DNA of 6,942 bases. It comes from an uncultured Clostridia bacterium. GTDB taxonomy: Bacteria; Bacillota; Clostridia; Oscillospirales; Ruminococcaceae. The stretch is taken from NCBI GenBank assembly GCA_947302065.1, contig CAMYUO010000096.1, forward strand, positions 1 through 6,942. Reading direction: 5' to 3'. The position numbers were made by a program, and so were the translations under genes. Below the pieces are notes generated by a model. It was not told where the DNA came from, ran no database searches, and was given only the letters and a program-made list of their open reading frames with translations. Of the stretch, positions 1 to 5,842 are shown in pieces. Each line of letters opens with the position of its first letter. Position 1 is the stretch's first letter.

Positions 1-343
1 CGTCGTCCTTTTTCTTTATTGCGCTGCCAAATCCGAGCGAAGAGCTTTCAGTTCTCTTCTGGATCAGCTTTTCGAGTCCGTCAAAAGCACCGCCGCAGAT
101 GAACAGGATATTCTTTGTATCCACCTGAATGAACTCCTGATGCGGATGCTTTCTGCCGCCCTGCGGAGGAACGTTTGAAACGGTACCCTCGACGATCTTC
201 AGCAGTGCCTGCTGAACGCCCTCACCGCTTACATCACGGGTGATAGAGGTGTTCTCGGACTTTCTGGAGATCTTATCTATCTCATCGATATAGATGATGC
301 CCTGCTGAGCAGCCTCAACATTATAGTCAGCTGCTTGGATAAG
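1..343 (-). CDS. clpX: ClpX AAA+ unfoldase, central part after a frameshift (C-terminus beyond the window)
   Basis: This is the continuation of the clpX gene that starts at 866, in a different frame. It can be read from [15 protein letters not shown] at 343 down to the left edge without any stop (114 codons). It contains the Walker B segment [11 protein letters not shown], the pore-loop-2 region [14 protein letters not shown] and the RKH loop [10 protein letters not shown], followed by [14 protein letters not shown]. These are diagnostic of ClpX, the hexameric ATPase that recognises, unfolds and threads proteins into ClpP. The segment has no start codon or ribosome binding site of its own and joins the upstream half only across a frameshift near 344. 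The small AAA+ subdomain with the sensor-2 Arg, and the IGF-type ClpP docking loop, are not all present: the reading ends at the window edge shortly after [11 protein letters not shown]. Identity is certain; whether the organism makes a full protein is not. Confidence 0.9.
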
Positions 344-866
344 TCTTCAGCACGTTTTCAACGTCATCACCGACATATCCTGCCTCGGTCAGCGTTGTTG
401 CGTCTGCGATCGCAAACGGCACATTGAGCAGCCTTGCAAGTGTCTGTGCAAGCAACGTTTTGCCTGTACCCGTAGGACCGAGCAGCAGCACGTTGCTCTT
501 TTGGATCTCGACATCGTCATCATCAGTCAGCGAAAGGATACGCTTGTAGTGGTTATACACCGCAACAGACAGCGCTATCTTTGCATCGTCCTGTCCGATA
601 ACGTACTGGTCGAGCACAGCCTTGATCTGTGATGGCTTTTTCAGGTCGATAAGACCGAATCTCTCACCGCCGCTGTTCTTCTTGCTCTTGCCCTTAGAGG
701 TGACCGGCACGCCGCCGTTCTGCTCAACGAGCAGGTCATAGCAGTAGAGCACACATTCATCACATATATGAGTATTTCCTGCGGAAAACATACTCGTGAC
801 TCTATTCTCGGGCTTTCCGCAGAAACAACACTTCTTAGGATTTTCGTTTGCCATATTGTTTCCCAT
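327..866 (-). CDS. clpX: ClpX AAA+ unfoldase, N-terminal half ending at a frameshift
   Basis: ATP-dependent specificity subunit of the ClpXP protease. The product begins with a ClpX-type zinc-binding domain (Cys13, Cys16, Cys35, Cys38 when counted from the ATG at 866), followed by a linker and the large AAA+ domain with Walker A GPTGTGKT at residues 130-137 and pore loop 1 GYVG at 163-166. After VENVLK the frame is lost and five foreign residues precede a TGA at 327-329; intact family members continue with a Lys or Leu and then LIQAAD, which is found here in another frame. The pattern fits loss of two bases (AG) from an AAGAAGCTT-like string near 344. The start may be the ATG at 854 (MANENP), which has GGGA 6 nt upstream; the ATG at 866 has GGAAAGG almost touching it. 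The gene follows clpP by 21 nt, the usual clpP-clpX order. The lesion could be a real mutation or a sequence error. Confidence 0.92.
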   Translation of the reverse strand: MGNNMANENPKKCCFCGKPENRVTSMFSAGNTHICDECVLYCYDLLVEQNGGVPVTSKGKSKKNSGGERFGLIDLKKPSQIKAVLDQYVIGQDDAKIALSVAVYNHYKRILSLTDDDDVEIQKSNVLLLGPTGTGKTLLAQTLARLLNVPFAIADATTLTEAGYVGDDVENVLKTYPSS

Positions 867-887
867 ACCTTTCCGATATAGTCTTGC

Positions 888-1478
888 TTATCTCTTTGCG
901 ATAACCTTGTCTATGAGTCCGTACTCCATAGCCTGCTGTGCGGTCATATAGTTATCACGCTCGGTGTCGATATTGATCTGCTCGATAGGCTTACCGGTAT
1001 TCTCGGCAAGTATCCTGTTGAGTTTTTCTCTTGTAGCGACCATATGATCGGAGTGTATCTTGATATCGGTGCACTGACCGGAAAGTCCGCCGCCTGCGAT
1101 AAGAGGCTGGTGAATGAGTATCTCGCTGTTAGGCAGAGCAAATCTCTTGCCCTTTGCACCGCTTGAAAGCAGGAACGCACCCATAGATGCTGCCATACCT
1201 ACGCAGATGGTAGAAACGTCGCACTTGATGTACTGCATCGTATCGTAGATAGCCATACCCGCTGAAATAGATCCTCCCGGGCTGTTGATATAAAGGTCGA
1301 TGTCCTTATCGGGATCCTGTCCCTCAAGGTAGAGAAGCTGTGCCACAACAACGCTTGCAACTGCGTCGTCGATCGCATCGCACAGCATTATGATCCTGTC
1401 GTTGAGAAGTCTTGAAAAGATATCGTAGCTTCTTTCTCCGCGGCTGGTCTGCTCGACTACATAAGGTATCAATGCCAT
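888..1478 (-). CDS. clpP: ATP-dependent Clp protease proteolytic subunit ClpP
   Basis: Serine peptidase subunit that forms a double-heptameric chamber in the cytoplasm and degrades proteins fed to it by ClpX or ClpC. At 196 residues it has the usual length. The catalytic triad is visible: Ser98 in GMAASMG, His123 in ILIHQP and Asp175 in [14 protein letters not shown] at 65-70 is the conserved stretch forming the oxyanion region, and the C-terminus YGLIDKVI is typical. Compared with E. coli ClpP, a few extra residues (IAGGGLSG) follow IHQPL, a variant I associate with clostridial and Bacteroides enzymes. The start is firm: AGGAGG lies 8 nt upstream of the ATG, and the N-terminal [20 protein letters not shown] matches the family, with no long propeptide. 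It lies between tig and clpX, so cotranscription with both is likely. I found no convincing CtsR-type operator or separate promoter upstream. Confidence 0.98.
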   Translation of the reverse strand: MALIPYVVEQTSRGERSYDIFSRLLNDRIIMLCDAIDDAVASVVVAQLLYLEGQDPDKDIDLYINSPGGSISAGMAIYDTMQYIKCDVSTICVGMAASMGAFLLSSGAKGKRFALPNSEILIHQPLIAGGGLSGQCTDIKIHSDHMVATREKLNRILAENTGKPIEQINIDTERDNYMTAQQAMEYGLIDKVIAKR

Positions 1479-1511
1479 AATAATTGCCTCCTGTCAATGC
1501 TTTGCTTTATT

Positions 1512-1527
1512 TTGCGTTTTTTCGCAA
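1512..1527 (-). other. Short hairpin in the clpP leader
   Basis: TTGCG and CGCAA arms of 5 bp flank a six-base single-nucleotide loop (A6 in the clpP transcript, T6 on the plus strand). It lies about 34 nt upstream of the clpP start, between the tig 3' hairpin and the ribosome binding site. It is weak and of unknown function, and may be incidental. Confidence 0.35.
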
Positions 1528-1547
1528 TTGTTTAAAATAAGTCAGTA

Positions 1548-1568
1548 CCCCCGTTGTATAAACGGGGG
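1548..1568 (-). other. GC-rich hairpin between tig and clpP
   Basis: A perfect 8-bp inverted repeat, CCCCCGTT and AACGGGGG, with a 5-nt loop, starts 14 nt after the tig stop codon. In the minus-strand transcript it is followed by UACUGACUUAUUUUA rather than a clean U-tract. It therefore looks like a weak or partial terminator, or an mRNA-stability element, within a tig-clpP transcript rather than a full terminator. Confidence 0.6.
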
Positions 1569-1582
1569 AACTTTATGTAATA

Positions 1583-2863
1583 TTACTTGATAACTGCGCT
1601 GTTCTTAACGATCTCAACAGCCTTGCCGACTGCAATGTCCTTCTTGACATCTTCCTCGTTGATGTACTGCTTAACCTCTTCGATCTTCATCTTGTACTGA
1701 TCTGCGATCTTCTGGATCTCTGCAGCAGCCTCGTCGTCGGTAACCTCAACGTTCTCGAGCTGTGCGATCTTTTCAAGTGCAAGTCTGAGCTTTACCTGCT
1801 TTTCAGCCTGCTCCTGATATGCCTTCTTCACGCTGTCGATATCCTGACCTGTGAACTTGCAGTACATTTCCATTGTGATGCCCTGAGGTGCAAGTCTCTG
1901 CTGCAGCTCAGCCATCATCTCGTTAACTCTGTTATCGAACATAACCTGTGGGATCTCAGCTGTCATATTCTCGATGACCTTATCAAGGATCTTGCCCTCG
2001 ACCTCGTCATCAGCGTGCTTCTCAGCATGCTCCTCAAGCTTCTTTCTTACGTCAGCCTTATACTCGTCAACAGTTTCGAACTCAGTTGCGTCCTTGACCA
2101 TCTCGTCGTCGAGCTCAGGAACTTCCTTCTTGCTGATGCCCTTGAGCTTGATCTTGAACACTACAGGAGCGCCCTTGAGATCCTCGACCTGATAATCCTC
2201 TGGGAATGTTACTTTGATGTCAAACTCCTCACCGATGTTGTGACCGGCAACCTGCTCTTCAAAACCCGGGATGAACTGACCGCTTCCAAGACCGAGAGTG
2301 AAGTCCTCTGCCTTGCCGCCCTCAAAAGCAACATCGTCCTTGAAGCCTTCGAAGTCGATAACAACGTCGTCGCCCATTTCAGCGGCTCTGTCGTCAACAG
2401 TGATAACTCTTGCATTCTTCTCTCTGAGAGCCTCTGTCTGCTTGTCAACGTCCTCGTCAGTTACAGTCTTGACCTCTTTTTCAACTTCTATACCCTTATA
2501 GTCCTTTACCTCGACCTCAGGCTTTGTGAAAACAGTAGCCTTGATCTTAACGCCTTCAGCCTTGGATACGTCTGTGACCTCAACCTCAGGTCTTGCAACG
2601 ATCTCAAGACCCGACTCCTTAACAGCGGTGTCAACAGCCTCAGGATAAAGGATATTTACAGCCTGCTCGAAGAATACCTCTTCGCCGTACTCTCTTTCGA
2701 TGAGCTTTCTCGGAGCCTTGCCCTTGCGGAAACCGGAGATCTGGATCTTGCCCTTTTCTCTCAAATAAGCCTTCTGGATAGCTTCCTCAAACTGCTCTGC
2801 GGAAACCTCGATCTCCAGCTCGTACTTATTAGTCTCGACATTGTTTGTTGCTTTTAAACTCAT
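1583..2863 (-). CDS. tig: Trigger factor, ribosome-associated chaperone
   Basis: ATP-independent chaperone that binds the ribosome near the exit tunnel, shields nascent chains and has FKBP-type peptidyl-prolyl isomerase activity. The 426-residue length is normal. The N-terminal ribosome-binding domain (about 1-115) carries the signature GFRKGKAP at 44-51. The FKBP-like domain follows at about 155-245, with GDDVVIDFEGF at 164-174 and FIPGFEEQVAG at 197-207. The long helical C-terminal substrate-binding domain fills residues 250-426. The start is supported by AGGA 7 nt upstream and the conserved N-terminus, and the stop is TAA. Codon choice is markedly restricted, rich in GAG/CTC-type codons, as expected of a highly expressed gene. 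It leads the tig-clpP-clpX cluster and has its own promoter upstream. Confidence 0.98.
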   Translation of the reverse strand: MSLKATNNVETNKYELEIEVSAEQFEEAIQKAYLREKGKIQISGFRKGKAPRKLIEREYGEEVFFEQAVNILYPEAVDTAVKESGLEIVARPEVEVTDVSKAEGVKIKATVFTKPEVEVKDYKGIEVEKEVKTVTDEDVDKQTEALREKNARVITVDDRAAEMGDDVVIDFEGFKDDVAFEGGKAEDFTLGLGSGQFIPGFEEQVAGHNIGEEFDIKVTFPEDYQVEDLKGAPVVFKIKLKGISKKEVPELDDEMVKDATEFETVDEYKADVRKKLEEHAEKHADDEVEGKILDKVIENMTAEIPQVMFDNRVNEMMAELQQRLAPQGITMEMYCKFTGQDIDSVKKAYQEQAEKQVKLRLALEKIAQLENVEVTDDEAAAEIQKIADQYKMKIEEVKQYINEEDVKKDIAVGKAVEIVKNSAVIK

Positions 2864-2895
2864 TTTAGATTCCTACATTACAATATATCTTATTC

Positions 2896-2924
2896 ATTAT
2901 ACCACATAATCGCTGGATTTTCCA
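2896..2924 (-). promoter_or_regulatory. Sigma-A-type promoter of tig
   Basis: On the minus strand a perfect -10 TATAAT (2901-2896) is preceded by TGG, giving an extended -10 (TGn). It sits 17 bp downstream of TGGAAA (2924-2919), a 4/6 match to the -35 consensus. Transcription would begin near 2889, leaving a leader of about 26 nt with AGGA at 2874-2871 before the tig ATG. The -35 element lies inside an inverted repeat described separately. No CIRCE or other heat-shock operator is visible. Confidence 0.75.
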
Positions 2925-2934
2925 GCGTTTTTTT
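2911..2934 (+). terminator. Plus-strand intrinsic terminator between tig and the phosphoesterase gene
   Basis: CGCTGGA (2911-2917) pairs with TCCAGCG (2921-2927) around a TTT loop, and seven T residues follow on the plus strand (2928-2934). The polarity is for rightward transcription, although both flanking genes run leftward. On the minus strand the same repeat follows the phosphoesterase stop codon with an A-tract before it and no U-tract after it, so it would end that transcript poorly. The last T residues overlap the phosphoesterase stop codon. Confidence 0.6.
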
Positions 2935-3643
2935 ACGTTTTGTCGTTTTGCACAATTTTAGTAATGTCCATTGGGTCAAAATGCAAAAAATCGGCGGAAA
3001 TAAGCTGATATGTTACGCCATCCCTTGTGCCGTTGATAGCATAATTGTGGGTATTTCCGTGCAGGTGACCGTAGAAGCAATACCTGATGTTATATTTATG
3101 CAAAACTGCAAGCATATCAAGGTTCTCGGTATTGGCATACAGCGGCGGATAATGCAGAAAGACCACTGGGTAAAGCCCTGCATCTACTGCGGACTTTATC
3201 GACAGGTCGAGCCTTATGACTTCCCTTGCGATGACCTTTGCATTTGCAGGCTCGCTGCCGTCGTTTATCCAGCCTCTTGTGCCGCATATCGCAGTATCGC
3301 CTATGCGGTAACAGTCATTCTGCACAAGGTGCATACTATCAAAGCCGTTATCAGCCCAGAACTTTTCGACCTTGCTGCGTGTGCTCCACCAGAGGTCATG
3401 ATTGCCTTTGAGAAAGACCTTTGTGCCATTGAGCTTTTGTATGAACTCAAAGTCCTTATAGGTATCCTCGAGCTTGAGCGCCCAGGAGATATCACCGGGG
3501 ATTATGACAGTATCATCCGGACTGACTTTAGCCTGCCAGTTGTCGTGCAGCCTGCTGACGTAGTTATCCCAGCCGCCGAAGATATCCATAGGCTTATCTG
3601 CGCCGAGCGGAAGGTGCAGGTCTGCAATTGCAAAAACACTCAT
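2933..3643 (-). CDS. Calcineurin-like metallophosphoesterase
   Basis: A 236-residue cytoplasmic protein of the PF00149 metallophosphoesterase fold. All five metal-binding motifs are present: D8-L-H10, G50-D51, GNHD at 80-83, H164 in FLHYPP and GHLH at 192-195. It is expected to hold two divalent metal ions and hydrolyse a phosphomonoester or phosphodiester; the true substrate cannot be read from the sequence. It resembles clostridial proteins labelled as predicted phosphohydrolases or Ser/Thr phosphatases. I place the start at 3643 (MSVFAIADLH) because GAGGTG lies 6 nt upstream and the first metal motif is normally within about ten residues of the start; reading upstream to 3691 would add 16 non-conserved residues. 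It is divergent from the small Cys-rich gene and upstream of tig, and is probably a single-gene unit. There is no signal peptide or membrane segment. Confidence 0.93.
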   Translation of the reverse strand: MSVFAIADLHLPLGADKPMDIFGGWDNYVSRLHDNWQAKVSPDDTVIIPGDISWALKLEDTYKDFEFIQKLNGTKVFLKGNHDLWWSTRSKVEKFWADNGFDSMHLVQNDCYRIGDTAICGTRGWINDGSEPANAKVIAREVIRLDLSIKSAVDAGLYPVVFLHYPPLYANTENLDMLAVLHKYNIRYCFYGHLHGNTHNYAINGTRDGVTYQLISADFLHFDPMDITKIVQNDKT

Positions 3644-3671
3644 TCGTGTCACCTCGGAAGTTTTATAGATA

Positions 3672-3717
3672 ATCTGCAAATCATTGCACATAATAATCCT
3701 TGCAGGACATCTGCAAA
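3672..3717. repeat. CTGCAA repeat cluster in the divergent intergenic region
   Basis: ATCTGCAAA occurs twice as a perfect 9-bp direct repeat (3672-3680 and 3709-3717). A third copy of the core lies inverted at 3700-3705 (TTGCAG), so 3700-3716 is also a 6-bp inverted repeat around GACAT, directly before the AAGGAG of the Cys-rich gene. The spacing could suit a regulator of one or both divergent genes, or a leader hairpin; nothing identifies a binding protein. Confidence 0.4.
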
Positions 3718-3732
3718 AAGGAGTGACATAAA

Positions 3733-3897
3733 ATGGACAAGCATAACTCGCACGGCATCAGCTGTGATGTTTCAAGCTGAGTTTACAACAGAGACTGCTG
3801 TGAGTGCAACGCAGACAGCATCAAGGTCTGCTGCACCTGCAAAGACCCTAACTGCTGTGATGAAACACAGTGCAAGACTTTCAGGGCAAAGGGATAA
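3733..3897 (+). CDS. DUF1540-like Cys-rich small protein with an in-frame UGA at a conserved Cys position
   Basis: This short plus-strand gene is only recognised if the TGA at 3778-3780 is read through. AAGGAG lies 9 nt before the ATG. Codons 1-15 give MDKHNSHGISCDVSS, codon 16 is TGA, and the same frame continues with VYNRDCCECNADSIKV and ends with DETQCKTFRAKG at a TAA, for 54 codons in all. The arrangement I-x-C-x-V-x-x-[C]-x-Y, then A-x-S-I-x-V, then a C-terminal ETxCxTF-like block is what I know from DUF1540 proteins of clostridia, where the fourth position in brackets is Cys. DUF1540 function is not known to me; the Cys pairs suggest metal binding. Twelve other Cys codons remain, with Cys11, Cys22, Cys23, Cys25 and Cys47 among them. 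Read as a normal stop, only a 15-residue peptide is made. Options are selenocysteine, a recent nonsense mutation (TGC to TGA) or a base error. It is convergent with thrC and is followed by a hairpin. Confidence 0.75.
3789..3833 (+). other. Possible stem-loop just downstream of the in-frame UGA
   Basis: TGCTGT (3796-3801) pairs with ACAGCA (3815-3820). Inside it, TGC (3805-3807) pairs with GCA (3811-3813) around an AAC loop. Outside it, AGAC (3792-3795) can pair with GTCT (3826-3829) and CAG (3789-3791) with CTG (3831-3833), across 5-nt and 1-nt bulges. The apical loop is 28-30 nt after the UGA, a distance compatible with bacterial SECIS elements. The loop lacks the G/U features of the E. coli fdhF element. 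Repeated Cys and Ala codons easily create such pairings by chance. Confidence 0.3.
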
Positions 3898-3912
3898 ATA
3901 TCTGCCGTGAAA

Positions 3913-3941
3913 GTGACCGCCTGAACAAGTCAGGCGGTTAC
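3913..3941. terminator. Convergent hairpin between the DUF1540-like gene and thrC
   Basis: GTGACCGCCTGA (3913-3924) pairs with TCAGGCGGTTAC (3930-3941) through 12 bp with one G-T pair, around a 5-nt loop. It lies 15 nt after the TAA of the Cys-rich gene and 9 nt after the thrC stop on the other strand, so it can serve both convergent transcripts. Only the thrC direction has a short T run (TTTC) after it, so termination may be factor-assisted or incomplete. Confidence 0.65.
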
Positions 3942-3950
3942 ATAGCGATA

Positions 3951-5447
3951 TCAGATGCCGAGTGTGCCGAAAACGAAGTCCTTCATTTCGGTCTTGTCGA
4001 TGACCTTGTCGAAGCGAACGCTCTTTGTCTTGAGCGCTGCGAGCGACTGCGGAACAGGCAGCTTGGAAGCCTGTGCAAGCTCGTCAACGAGGTCGAACTC
4101 GTCCTTGTTCGTATCCTTGCCAATAGCGGAGAGGACAGAACCTGAGAACTTATAAGGGCTTGCGGTAGATGCGATCACCGTCTTTGTCTTGTCGCCTGTT
4201 GCCTTTACGTAGTCCTCATAAACCTTTACTGCAACAGCTGTATGTGTGTCGCAGGTATAGGAGAATTTCTCATAGTATTCCTTGATAGTTGCCTTTGTCT
4301 GCTCATCATCGCAGAAGCCTGCATAGAACTCATCAAACAGTGCTTTCTTGACCTGCTCGCTGACCTCATACTTACCTGCGCTTGCAAGTGCGCCGAACCA
4401 CTCTCTTATCTGTGCGTCATTCTCGCCGCAGAGCATATAGAGAAGTCTTTCGAGGTTAGATGAGATAAGGATATCCATTGATGGTGAGATGGTTGCGTGG
4501 AAAGCTCTGTTTCTGTCATAGATACCTGTTGTGAGGAAATCTGTCAGAACGTTGTTTGCATTTGATGCGCAGATGAGCTTATTGATAGGCACGCCCATAT
4601 GCTTAGCATAGTAAGCGGCAAGGATGTTGCCGAAGTTTCCTGTCGGAACGACGATGTTGATCTTTTCGCCCTCAGCGATCTCGCCGTCTGCGAGCAGCTG
4701 AGCGTAAACAGACACATAATAAACGATCTGCGGTGAAAGTCTTCCCCAGTTGATAGAGTTTGCAGAGGAGAACATATAGCCGTTCTCGTCGAGTCTGTTC
4801 TTTATCTCGTCATTTGTGAAGATAGCCTTTACGCCGTTCTGAGCGTCGTCAAAGTTGCCCTTGATAGCGCACACGCCTACGTTTGCACCCTCCTGTGTGG
4901 TCATCTGCTTTTTCTGCATTGCAGAAACGCCGTTATCGGGATAGAACACGAGGATAGATGTGCCCTCAACGTCCTTGAAGCCTTCGAGCGCTGCCTTTCC
5001 TGTATCGCCCGATGTAGCAACGAGGATAACTACCTTCTTATCGAGGTTTATCTTCTTGGTCGCTGTTGTGAGCAGATAAGGCAGGATCTGCAGAGCCATA
5101 TCCTTGAATGCACAGGTAGGACCGTGCCACAGCTCAAGCATATATGTGCCGTCGAAGAGATGTGCGATCTCTGCGATGTTGTCACTGTCAAAGCTCTTGG
5201 TGTTATATGCACCGTCAACGCAGTAAGCTATCTCAGCCTCTGTGTAATCGGTGAGGAACTTGCCGAAAACAAACTTAGCTCTCTCACGGTAGTCCATAGC
5301 GCCGAGCTTTTTGATGTCCTCCATAGAAACAGATGGTATCTCGCTCGGAACGAAAAGACCTCCGTCAACAGAAATTCCCTGTGCGATAGCCTGTGCAGAC
5401 GATACGTTCACCGAACTGTCTCTTGTGCTCTTGTAATACATAACCAT
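3951..5447 (-). CDS. thrC: Threonine synthase (PLP-dependent)
   Basis: Last enzyme of threonine biosynthesis: converts O-phospho-L-homoserine and water to L-threonine and phosphate. It is a fold-type II PLP enzyme of 498 residues, the longer class without an S-adenosylmethionine regulatory region. The N-terminal block YYKSTRDSS is typical. The PLP Schiff-base lysine is Lys115 in HGPTCAFKDMALQ; ATSGDTGKAA at 144-153 and VPTGNFGN at 267-274 form the active-site and phosphate-binding loops, with SANSINWGRL at 228-237. CDTHTAVA at 399-406 is a late conserved motif. The start at 5447 has AAGGA 8 nt upstream; the ATG at 5441 (MYYKSTRD) is nearly as good. The stop is TGA, and a hairpin follows. The gene is 14 nt behind yraN, which suggests it is the last gene of the rbgA-deaminase-rnhB-yraN series. 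No other threonine-pathway gene is in view, and no T-box or attenuator is seen immediately upstream. Confidence 0.97.
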   Translation of the reverse strand: MVMYYKSTRDSSVNVSSAQAIAQGISVDGGLFVPSEIPSVSMEDIKKLGAMDYRERAKFVFGKFLTDYTEAEIAYCVDGAYNTKSFDSDNIAEIAHLFDGTYMLELWHGPTCAFKDMALQILPYLLTTATKKINLDKKVVILVATSGDTGKAALEGFKDVEGTSILVFYPDNGVSAMQKKQMTTQEGANVGVCAIKGNFDDAQNGVKAIFTNDEIKNRLDENGYMFSSANSINWGRLSPQIVYYVSVYAQLLADGEIAEGEKINIVVPTGNFGNILAAYYAKHMGVPINKLICASNANNVLTDFLTTGIYDRNRAFHATISPSMDILISSNLERLLYMLCGENDAQIREWFGALASAGKYEVSEQVKKALFDEFYAGFCDDEQTKATIKEYYEKFSYTCDTHTAVAVKVYEDYVKATGDKTKTVIASTASPYKFSGSVLSAIGKDTNKDEFDLVDELAQASKLPVPQSLAALKTKSVRFDKVIDKTEMKDFVFGTLGI

Positions 5448-5461
5448 ACGACCTTTCCTTA

Positions 5462-5842
5462 CTAATTGCTGCCGTCGAACGCATCCACATAGTATTTCAG
5501 ATGCGTGACGGTTTTATCCGAGACTGTTACAACTGCCACATCAAAGCGGCACTGCTCACAGTCACTTTTGACTTCATCAATAAATCTTTGCGCAGCGGCG
5601 ACTATACGCTTTTTCTTTGTCGGCGTGATAGCCTGCTCGCCCTCTTCGAGCGGTGACGGCTGTCGGGTCTTGACCTCGACAAAGCATGTCATGCTGCCTT
5701 TTCTTGCGATGATATCTATCTCTCCGCCGCGCACGGTATAGTTGCGCCTGAGTATCTCATAACCGTGGCGCAGGAGAAAATCCGCAGTTGCCTGCTCGCC
5801 GATATCACCTATTTTTCTGCTGTTCTTCTGATAATTTTGCAT
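5462..5842 (-). CDS. yraN: YraN/UPF0102 family nuclease-like protein
   Basis: A 126-residue protein of the UPF0102 family, related in fold to Holliday-junction resolvases and other PD-(D/E)xK nucleases. Visible signature parts are GDIGEQAT at 12-19, RRNYTVRGGEIDIIA at 32-46 (Glu41 and Asp43) and FVEVKTR at 54-60 (Glu56 and Lys58), then RFDV at 99-102. The family's substrate is not established; a role in DNA repair or processing is inferred from the fold. The ATG at 5842 lies inside rnhB, giving a 38-nt overlap with rnhB ending at 5805. No good Shine-Dalgarno sequence precedes it (only GAAAAAG), so translation is probably coupled to rnhB. A later start would cut into the conserved GDIGE block. 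The rnhB-yraN linkage is common in Firmicutes and many other bacteria. Confidence 0.93.
   Translation of the reverse strand: MQNYQKNSRKIGDIGEQATADFLLRHGYEILRRNYTVRGGEIDIIARKGSMTCFVEVKTRQPSPLEEGEQAITPTKKKRIVAAAQRFIDEVKSDCEQCRFDVAVVTVSDKTVTHLKYYVDAFDGSN

Noticed and set aside
335..350. Programmed frameshift in clpX
   Set aside because: There is no slippery heptamer or prfB-like site, no ClpX is known to me to use one, and a +1 shift would leave the protein one residue short in a conserved helix.
1492..1497. Perfect TTGACA on the minus strand just upstream of clpP
   Set aside because: It directly abuts the AGGAGG ribosome binding site, so any matching -10 would fall inside clpP; it is probably coincidental.
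1479..1582. CtsR or CIRCE heat-shock operator upstream of clpP
   Set aside because: I looked for GGTCAAA-type direct repeats and the CIRCE inverted repeat and found neither here or upstream of tig.
2015..2857. Long open frame of 280 codons on the plus strand opposite tig
   Set aside because: It mirrors the strongly biased codon use of tig, is dominated by Leu and Ser, has no recognisable domain, and conflicts with an unmistakable trigger factor gene.
3778..3780. Reassignment of UGA to Cys or Trp throughout the genome
   Set aside because: thrC, rnhB and the deaminase gene end at UGA at the expected family lengths, so UGA is a normal stop codon here.
2948..3910. Open frame of 320 codons on the plus strand opposite the phosphoesterase
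   Set aside because: It is antisense to a protein with all five metallophosphoesterase motifs, shows no family features, and its 3' part overlaps the Cys-rich gene in another frame.
3870..4145. Plus-strand open frame overlapping the 3' end of thrC
   Set aside because: It lies almost entirely opposite thrC, runs through the convergent hairpin, and resembles no protein I know.
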